64,000 bases of DNA, taken from positions 25,212 through 89,211 of the forward strand of contig NZ_QJRF01000042.1 of the NCBI RefSeq assembly GCF_013393345.1, written 5' to 3'. The translations under genes were made by a program, and so were the position numbers. Positions 25,781 to 34,000 of this stretch are shown here, piece by piece. The DNA is from Pseudomonas taiwanensis (GTDB lineage Bacteria; Pseudomonadota; Gammaproteobacteria; Pseudomonadales; Pseudomonadaceae). Every line of letters starts with the position of its first letter. Within the stretch, counting starts at the first letter, position 1. The notes under the pieces were generated by a model. That model saw only the letters and a list, made by a program, of their open reading frames with translations, was not told the DNA's origin and searched no databases.

Positions 25781-26095
25781 TCAGTCACCAGATTTCTTCG
25801 AGGCTTCATCTGCACGCAGGTAACGAGTCTGGTTGTACTCAACCACCTTGGCTTGCTGCCCTCCAACGCAATCATCCGGATCCAGACGCGCCAGGCATAG
25901 GTCATCTGCCGCGATAGTCCCTCTTGAAGTTGTCTCACTCATAGGTTGTGCTAGCCCGGCATCTTCCTGCACCGGGAACGAATAAAGTTCCGCCTGAGAG
26001 AAGAGCGGCAAGCGTGGAGTACGCTCATGCAACTGTCCAAGATCAGCGGGCCTTTGGAGCCAGGTAGTTTTTTCGGTGCAGCTTGAGATGCTCAT
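25781..26095 (-). CDS. Doubtful hypothetical protein
   Basis: A 104-codon frame (MSISSCTEKTTWLQRPADLG) with a possible GAGAG site before it lies just beyond the inverted-repeat element. An inner ATG at 25942 would give 53 residues. The composition is plausible for a soluble protein, but no domain is recognised and no neighbour supports it. Confidence 0.25.
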   Translation of the reverse strand: MSISSCTEKTTWLQRPADLGQLHERTPRLPLFSQAELYSFPVQEDAGLAQPMSETTSRGTIAADDLCLARLDPDDCVGGQQAKVVEYNQTRYLRADEASKKSGD

Positions 26096-26203
26096 GGTGC
26101 TCTCGATAAGGCCCGGAATACGGCGGGCCGGCTACCTAAGCGTTGCAGAATGCAAGACCTGCGTCGGTGCGCCACCGCACCCATGCCCGACACCGTGCAA
26201 GGC

Positions 26204-26374
26204 TCATGCTTTGGGCCCTTGCGGCAGTTCGTCGCTCTTTGGTACGCGTGCCGCGTCGTTCGTCTCCTCGACATGGTGGAGTAACAACTCGCCGGACGTC
26301 TTCAAGGACGGCGGCCGTCGAGAACGACGCTTGCCGGTTATTCGACGCAGGTTGGGATCGATGTAAGTGTGCAT
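26204..26374 (-). CDS. Small basic hypothetical protein
   Basis: A 56-residue frame (MHTYIDPNLRRITGKRRSRR) starts at ATG 26374 with AGAGG 5 bp upstream. The N-terminal half is strongly basic and the second half mixed. No family is recognised. The frame overlaps other open frames, but the ribosome-binding site makes this one the best choice. Confidence 0.4.
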   Translation of the reverse strand: MHTYIDPNLRRITGKRRSRRPPSLKTSGELLLHHVEETNDAARVPKSDELPQGPKA

Positions 26375-26555
26375 GACGACCTCTGAAGAGAGGGCTCTGC
26401 GGGATGCGGAGCCTTTCACCGATCATTGCAGGTCCTCAGCGCCATCTCAGTGCGCTGCCCCACAGATGGCTAAGTGCTCCAACGCACCGACCGCGCGCGA
26501 CGAGCCTGTCACCCTACTCACAGCACGCAAATTCGCATACCTGCAAGGAACCGAC

Positions 26556-26852
26556 ATGACCGACGAAGCCGATAGTCACAGTCCCGACACTTTTGATACC
26601 GCCGCAGAGGAACCAGCTAGCCTCACGGGCAAACAAAGAACACGCGCCCTCTATCACTTCCTCGACAGGATCGACGTGATCATCAAGAAACGATGCGAGC
26701 TACTGCGGGTACAGCAATCCAGATCGAAATCCCCAGGCGAACAACCTCTGCGACAGGAAATGCAAGCGCCCATGCGTTTTGATCGCTCCATCACCCCACG
26801 CGGCGATGACGAACTCACCGACCTAAGCCCCGTCGAGGCTTCCAAGCGCTGA
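26556..26852 (+). CDS. Hypothetical acidic protein
   Basis: The 98-residue frame begins at ATG 26556 (MTDEADSHSPDTFDTAAEEP) with AAGGA 8 bp upstream. A longer frame from 26367 has no support. The N-terminal third is acidic, followed by a basic helix (RTRALYHFLDRIDVIIKKRC) and a flexible tail. It is probably a small cytoplasmic stress-type protein, judged only from the CsbD-rich neighbourhood. Confidence 0.55.
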   Translation: MTDEADSHSPDTFDTAAEEPASLTGKQRTRALYHFLDRIDVIIKKRCELLRVQQSRSKSPGEQPLRQEMQAPMRFDRSITPRGDDELTDLSPVEASKR

Positions 26853-27016
26853 TCCCCCTATCAGGCACTGGTCTTCCCAGCAACGGCCAGGCTCCGCGCG
26901 AAATAGCCGGCACTATGCGCGATGGCGCACCGACCGATCATATCGCCGCTGCCATGCTGGTTCTGATGAGCACTCGCCCGTTCGCGAGTACGCCATCCAA
27001 TGACTGAGGTCAGACC

Positions 27017-27232
27017 ATGAGCAGGATTCTTGCAGACATCATCAAGGGCAAATGGCGAGAGCTGGTGGGGACTGCCAGGGTCCTATGGGATGAACTGACC
27101 GTAGCCGAACTGATCAGCTCCGAAGGTGACGCCCAGAAACTGGCCAACCTGATCCAGGAGCGCTACGAGATGACCCATGAAGAAGCCGAGAAGCAAGTGA
27201 TCAGCTTTTTCGAGAGAAGCCGCACCGTCTAG
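27017..27232 (+). CDS. CsbD-like stress protein (copy 1)
   Basis: This 71-residue protein resembles CsbD (GKWRELVGTARVLWDELTVAEL, then EEAEKQVISFFERS). CsbD is a general-stress protein of unknown mechanism, first known from the sigma-B regulon of Bacillus. A good site GAGG lies upstream of ATG 27017. It is similar to the copy at 39681-39893 and less so to that at 41403-41579. A copy of the palindromic motif described in the findings lies 86 bp upstream (26917-26930). Confidence 0.85.
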   Translation: MSRILADIIKGKWRELVGTARVLWDELTVAELISSEGDAQKLANLIQERYEMTHEEAEKQVISFFERSRTV

Positions 27233-27276
27233 CTGCCAGCACCACCTGAAGGACCAGCCTGGCAAAGGAGATGACC

Positions 27277-27513
27277 ATGATCTCCGCATACTTTGTAGTT
27301 TCGAGAAGCTCCGGCAACATCATCCGGATCACCCGGCGCGAGAGCCCGCCAGACGATACCCCCACCGTTATCAATGTACCGGTGTCGAGTTCCAGCCTGA
27401 TGCACTATGACGACTTCTACGCTTCCGGCGAGGATCTCATCAGCCTGCAAAGCGTTATCCGAGTGGCCAAGGCCGATAACGCCAAGCCGCAGAATTCGTG
27501 CCGGATCGTCTGA
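27277..27513 (+). CDS. Hypothetical protein
   Basis: The 78-residue protein begins MISAYFVVSRSSGNIIRITR at 27277, 6 bp after AAAGGAG; an ATG two codons earlier touches that site and is less likely. Alternating hydrophobic residues suggest a small beta protein. No family is recognised. It follows the CsbD-like gene by 44 bp and may share its transcript. Confidence 0.6.
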   Translation: MISAYFVVSRSSGNIIRITRRESPPDDTPTVINVPVSSSSLMHYDDFYASGEDLISLQSVIRVAKADNAKPQNSCRIV

Positions 27514-27660
27514 TCCACAAGTCGCCCCCAGCTATATCCGCCGGCCCGAAACAGCGGCGCATGGCTCACCTATGTGCGCTAGCAGACAGACGCCCCCCGG
27601 ACACCCCGCCCAGACTCGACAAGGCAACTCTGCACAGCACTTGGCCGGGGTGAATCCACG

Positions 27661-28044
27661 ATGGATATGTATTGGCTGAAGCGCAGCCGAACAGCGCATC
27701 AGGCTGATCTGCTGATGAATGGCAGCACAGCGATCGTGCTGGCGGCTTTCCTGCTGTTCGCGGGCCCGCAAGAGCCCTGGGTGGAAGGCATTGCCCTGGC
27801 CATGATCGGCCTGGCTGCATGGGTTCCCATCAAGACAATGCTGCGTCACTACACGCCATGGCCCCGGCAGCCGGGCGTGCGCGCGAGCATCCCGACGCTG
27901 CTGACGAACTCCGCGCTGCTCGGTGCGCTGCTGTTGATGCCCCTGGCGCTGGCACTGGCTCCCTGGGACGCTGCCGCCTTCGGCATCGGGCTGCTATGCG
28001 GCTACCTGCTCGACCGCGTCGACATGCAGCGCACCGGCCGCTGA
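27661..28044 (+). CDS. Hypothetical membrane protein
   Basis: The 127-residue product has about four membrane helices: NGSTAIVLAAFLLFA, IALAMIGLAAWVPI, LLTNSALLGALLLMPLALAL and AAFGIGLLCGYLL. The start may be 27661 or the ATG two codons later. It ends 29 bp before the giant glucan synthase gene and is probably in the same operon, so it may be an accessory membrane protein. No family is recognised. Confidence 0.65.
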   Translation: MDMYWLKRSRTAHQADLLMNGSTAIVLAAFLLFAGPQEPWVEGIALAMIGLAAWVPIKTMLRHYTPWPRQPGVRASIPTLLTNSALLGALLLMPLALALAPWDAAAFGIGLLCGYLLDRVDMQRTGR

Positions 28045-28073
28045 CGCGGCGACCACAACCTCAGGCCTCCGGG

Positions 28074-31000
28074 ATGGACATTCTTCGTGCCCTGGCATCG
28101 CTCCGGCCACCCAGCCTCAACGCCCTCTTCTCGCGCTGGCGAACGGCCTACCGACATTTCGAGTACGAGCCCGACTTGCGCTCGGACCTGTTCAGCGCGG
28201 ATCAGATGGAGCAACACGGCCCGCTCCTGGCCGGGCTGCACCGACTGAGCCCCCACAGGACGCCGGACGGGCTGTTGCAGCGATTGAACGACAACGAAGC
28301 GACCCTCGCCAGCAGTTGCCGAATTCTCACGGCCGCCTCGCTGTCGAGCCGGCGCATCACGCCCGCAGGGGAATGGCTGCTGGACAACCACTATCTGATC
28401 GAAGAGCAGATCCGCACCGCACGCAAACACCTGCCCAAGGGATACTGCCGCGAGCTGCCGCACCTGGCCTCCGGCGGTTCCGAGGGCTTGCCGCGGGTCT
28501 ATGACATTGCCCTGGAGACCATCTCCCACGGTGATGGACGGGTGGACTGCGACAGCCTCAGCCACTTCGTCCGCGCCTACCAGGCCGTATCGCCGCTCAA
28601 GCTCGGCGAACTCTGGGCCATTCCCATCATGCTGCGCCTAGCGTTGATCGAGAACTTGCGCCGCTTGGCCTCGCGCGTCATGGCCAACTGGGATGACCGC
28701 AACCTGGCCGATGACTGGGCCGACCGGCTGGCCGAGATTGCCGAGCAGGACCCGAAGAGCGTCGTACTGACAGTGGCTGACATGGCACGTACTGCGCCAC
28801 CGATGACCAGTTCCTTCGTCGCCGAGCTGGCCCGACGACTGCAAGGCCAGAGCGCGGCGCTGGCCTTGCCGCTGAGCTGGATCGAACAGCACCTGGCCGA
28901 GTCGGGGCTGAGCATCGAGCGCCTGGTATCGGCCGATGCCCAGCAGCAAGCCGCGGATCAGGTGGCAGTCAGCAACAGCATTGCCAGCCTGCGCCTGCTG
29001 TCGGCCACCAACTGGCGCGATTTCGTCGAGGCCATGAGCCACGTCGAACAGGCATTGCACGAAGACCCGGCCGGCGTATACGGCGCCATGGAGTTCGCCA
29101 CCCGCGACCTCTATCGGCACGTGGTGGAGCACCTTGCCAAGCATTGCGAAAGCACGGAAATAACCGTAGTCCGCACCGCTCTCGATCTGGCAGGACGCGC
29201 CCCGTCCGAGGAGATCGCCGGCCACGTCGGCTACTACCTGATCGACAAGGGACGGCCTGAACTCGAACAACGCCTGGCTGTACGCCTGACGGTCCGGGAA
29301 CGCTGGGAGCGCCTGTTGCAGAGTGCCCCCCTGCTCTTCTACCTGGGCCCGGTTGTGCTGCTGTCCCTGGGTTTGACCTGGCCCTTCATCCACTGGGCGC
29401 TGGCCAGCGCCCTGCCGTCTTTTGCAGTGGCCCTGCTGGCGCTGTCAGCCGCCCTCATGGCAAGCCGGTTGGCGGTCAGCCTGGTGAACTGGCTGGTCAC
29501 CCTGACCGTGGCTCCGCACCAACTCCCACGCCTGGACTACAGCAAAGGCATCCCCGCCGAGGCACGCACCTTGGTGGTGGTACCCACCTTGATCGGCAGC
29601 GCCAAAGACATCGACGAGCTCTGCGAAGGCCTCGAGGTCCGCTTCCTGGCCAACCGCGACAACAACCTGCATTTCGCCCTGCTGAGCGACTTCCTGGATG
29701 CCAGCACCGAGGTCCAGGAACAGGATGCCGAGTTGCAGGCCCTGGCGCGGGAACGCATCGAAGCGCTGAACCGCAAGTACCCCGACGCGGCCGTGGACAG
29801 GTTCTTCCTGTTCCATCGCGCGCGCCGCTGGAACCCTGCGGAGGGAACCTGGATGGGCTTTGAGCGTAAACGCGGCAAGATCTCCGAACTCAACGCGCTG
29901 TTGCGTGGCACTGGCCTGGAACGCTTCGCCTTGATTGTCGGCAGGATCGACATCCTCTGGCAGGTTAACTACGTCATTACCCTCGACACCGATACCCAAC
30001 TGCCGCGCGATGCGGCGCGGCAGTTCATCGGTACCCTGGCCCACCCGCTCAACCGCGTCCGTATCGATCCTCAGGGGCAACGCATCATCGGTGGCTACGC
30101 CATCCTGCAACCACGGGTTGGCATCAGCCTGCCGAGCACCGCTCGCTCCACCTATGCCCAACTGCTCGGCAGCGACGCCGGGGTCGACCCCTATACCCGC
30201 GCCGTGTCGGACGTGTACCAGGACCTGTTCCAGCAGGGCTCGTTCATCGGCAAGGGCATCTATGCGGTGGATGCCTTCGAGCAGTCCCTCAACGGCCACT
30301 TCCCGGACAACAGCATCCTCAGCCATGACCTGATCGAGGGCTGTTTCGCACGCTCAGGGTTGCTCAGCGACGTGCAGCTCTACGAGGAATTCCCGTCGCG
30401 CTACAGCAACGATGTGAAACGCCGCCACCGCTGGATTCGCGGCGACTGGCAACTGCTGCCCTGGACCCTGCCCTGGGCACCCAGCGCCCACGGCCGCCAC
30501 CAGCGCAATCGCCTTTGCGCCCTGTCGCGCTGGAAGATTGCCGACAACTTGCGGCGCAGCCTCGAACCCGCCGCATTCCTGTCCATGTTCCTGGCGGGCT
30601 GGCTGTTGATGGACCAGCCCCTGGCCTGGACCCTGGCGGTACTGGCCATCGGCATGCTCACGCCACTGCTAGCCTCACTGCTCGACCTCCTGCGCAAGCC
30701 CCACGACATGTCGTTGGGGCAGCACCTCACGGCTACCCTACGCGCCTCCTCCCAGCACTTTTCCCGCGCCTTGCTGAGCCTGGCCTGGTTGCCCCATGAA
30801 ACCCACTACAGCCTCGACGCGATCCTGCGCACCCTGTGGCGCATGTACGTCAGCAAATCCCGGCTGTTGCAGTGGAGCCCGTCACGGGAGGTTGAGCGCA
30901 CCAGCACCAACCACTTGAGCAGCCTGTACCGGATGATGTGGTTCGGCCCGGCACTGGCCTTGCTTCTCGTGGCACCGCTGGTGATGAACCCCCTGGCCCT

Positions 31001-34000
31001 GGCGGCCGCTTCTCTCCTGCTGTTGCTGTGGCTGGCGAGCCCGGTTATCGCCTGGTGGCTGAGCATGCCTTCGACGCCCAGGCGCTTTGCCCCATCACCG
31101 GGAGACCTGCGCTTTCTGCGCAGCCTGGCGCGCCAGACCTGGGCATTCTTCGACCAGCATGTCGGCCCCGAGGACAACTGGCTGCCACCCGACAACCTCC
31201 AGGAACATCCCACCACCATCCTCGCCCACCGCACGTCGCCGACCAACATAGGGGTGGCCATCCTGGCCAACTTGGCGGCCTATGACTTCGGCTACCTGAG
31301 CGCGGCGCGCCTGCTGCAGCGATGCGAACGGACCCTGGCCACCATGGCGGGCCTCGACCGTCACCGCCGGCACTTCTACAACTGGTACGACACCCAGACG
31401 CTGCAGCCCCTGGCCCCGCAATATGTATCGACCGTGGACAGCGGCAACCTGGCGGGCATGCTGCTGACCCTGAGTCCGGGGCTTCTGGCGCTGGCCGACG
31501 ACAGTCCCTTCCAGCCAAACCAGCTGCGAGGCCTCGAAGACACCCTCGCCGTGCTGGAGGTCGCCTGCGTCGACGAAGAACACTCAAGGCCATCCCTGCG
31601 CAGGCTTCGCGACATGCTGGATGCAGTACTGGCCGAACCGCCGACATCTCTGGCGGCAGCCTGCGGCTGCCTGCAAGCACTGCGCGACCGCGCGGAGGAA
31701 CTGGCGACGGCCAGCGAAGCCGCACCCGACAGCGATGCCGCGTTCTGGCTGCAAGCCCTGCGCGCGCAATGCGCGGACCTGCACGATCAACTGCGTCTCT
31801 GCCTGTTGCCCAACTCCGACGACGGAGCCGCTGCCGCCAACCTCACGTCCCTGCCCTCCTGGCGCCAGCTCGCCCAGCTCGACGCCGGGCAGTGGCCGGA
31901 ACCGATGCGCGACAGCGTCAGTGCGGTTCGCCGTCATGCAGCCGCACGGATCAGCGATGCCGAGCGCCTGGCGGAAACAGCGGCAGGCCTGGCGAAGATG
32001 GATTTCGGTTTCCTCTACGACGGCGAGCGCAACCTGTTCTGCATCGGCTACAACGTCGACGAGCGCCGCCAGGATGCCGGCTACTACGACCTCCTCGCGT
32101 CCGAGGCGCGGCTGAGCACCTTCGTGGCAATCGCCCAGGGCCAGTTGCCCCAGGCGAGCTGGTTCAGCCTCGGCCGGTTGCTCACCAGCACCCGTGGCGT
32201 ACCGGTACTGCTGTCCTGGTCCGGCTCGATGTTCGAGTACCTGATGCCGCTGCTGGTGATGCCGAGATACGAAGGCACCCTGCTCGACCAGACCTGCTGC
32301 GCCGCCGTCGCCAGGCAGATCGAGTACGGCCAGCAACTGGGGCTTCCCTGGGGCGTCTCGGAGTCCGGCTACAACACCCTGGATGCGCACTTCAACTACC
32401 AGTACCGGGCCTTCGGGGTGCCCGGCCTGGGCCTCAAACGAGGCCTGGGCGACGACATGGTGGTGGCGCCCTACGCCTCGGCGCTCGCCCTGCTGGTGGC
32501 CCCCGAGCTGGCCTGCCGGAATCTGCAAGCCTTGGCGACACAAGGCCTGGCTGGTCGTTACGGCCTGTACGAAGCCATCGACTTCACCCAGGCGCGCCTG
32601 CCACGCGGGCAAAGCTCCGCGGTGGTTCGCTCGTTCATGGCCCACCACCAGGGCATGAGTTTGCTGGCACTGGCCAGCCTGCTGCTGGACCGCCCCATGC
32701 AGAAGCGCTTCGAGTCGGATCCGCAGTTCCAGGCGAGCGCATTGCTTCTGCAGGAACGCGTGCCCAAGAGCGCACAGGAGTACCAGTACACCTACGACCT
32801 TCAGGCCAGCAGCACCGCCACCCGGCCCATCGAAAGCAGGCTGCGGGTATACGCTGATCCGGGGCGCCGTCTGCCTGCCGTGCAACTGCTTTCCAATGGC
32901 CGCTACCACGTGATGGTCAGCAGCGCCGGCGGCGGTTACAGCCGCTGTCGCGAGCTGGCCGTGACCCGCTGGCATGAGGACGCCACCTGCGATGATTGGG
33001 GCATGTTCTGCTACCTGCGCGATATCGCCAGTGGCGAGTTCTGGTCCGCCGCGCACCAGCCGACGCTGAAGCGTCCGGACCAGTACGAAGCCATCTTCTC
33101 CGACGCCCGCGCGGAGTTCCGCGTTCGCCACCGGGACTTCGACGCCCACAGCGAAATCGTCGTATCCCCGGAAGATGACATCGAACTGCGGCGGATCACC
33201 TTGACCAACCGTGCCCGCACCCGGCGCAGAATCGAACTCACCAGCTACGCCGAAGTGGTATTGGCGCCGGCCGTCAGCGATGCGCTGCACCGGGCATTCA
33301 GCAACCTCTTCGTGCAGACGGAATTACTCAAGCCGCTGCAGGCGATCCTCTGCACGCGTCGGCCGCGTTCGAGCGAGGAACACGCGCCCTGGTTCTGCCA
33401 CCTGCTGGCGGTCCACGGGGCAGACCTCGATAGCATTTCTTACGAGACCGACCGCGCGCGCTTCATCGGCCGAGGTCGTAGCCTGGTTCACCCGGCGGCC
33501 ATGGATGCCAGCGCAGAGTTACTGGGTGGAGCTTCCGGCTCGGTCCTGGACCCTATTGTCGCGATCCGCTGCCGCGTCACTCTCGATGCGGGCCAGGCCG
33601 CCACCATCGACATGATCAGCGGCGTCAGCGAAAGCCGCGAGGGCTGCCTGCAACTGATCGACAAATACCGCGACCGCCACCTCGCCGACCGGGTCTTCGA
33701 CCTCGCCTGGACCCACAGCCAGGTGCTGCTGCGCCAACTCAACGCATCCCTGGCCGACGCCTGGCTTTACGAGCAGATGGCCGCCTCCATCCTCTACGCC
33801 AATGCCGCGCTGAGGGCGAAGAACGGCGCCCTGACCGGCAATCAGCGCAACCAAACCGGCCTGTGGGGCCAGGCGATTTCCGGTGACCTGCCGATCGTGC
33901 TGGTGCAGATCGCCGATGCGGCCAACATCGAGCTGGTGCGCCAGCTGGTACAGGCTCATGCCTATTGGCGGCAAAAGGGTCTGGCGGTCGACCTGGTGAT

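Noticed and set aside
25556..25900. Plus-strand frames across the inverted-repeat element
   Set aside because: They cross the element ends, have no ribosome-binding site, and no transposase motif is complete.
31584..33290. A 568-codon minus-strand frame inside the glucan synthase gene
   Set aside because: The opposite strand encodes a continuous, well-conserved protein; the antisense frame has no motif or ribosome-binding site.
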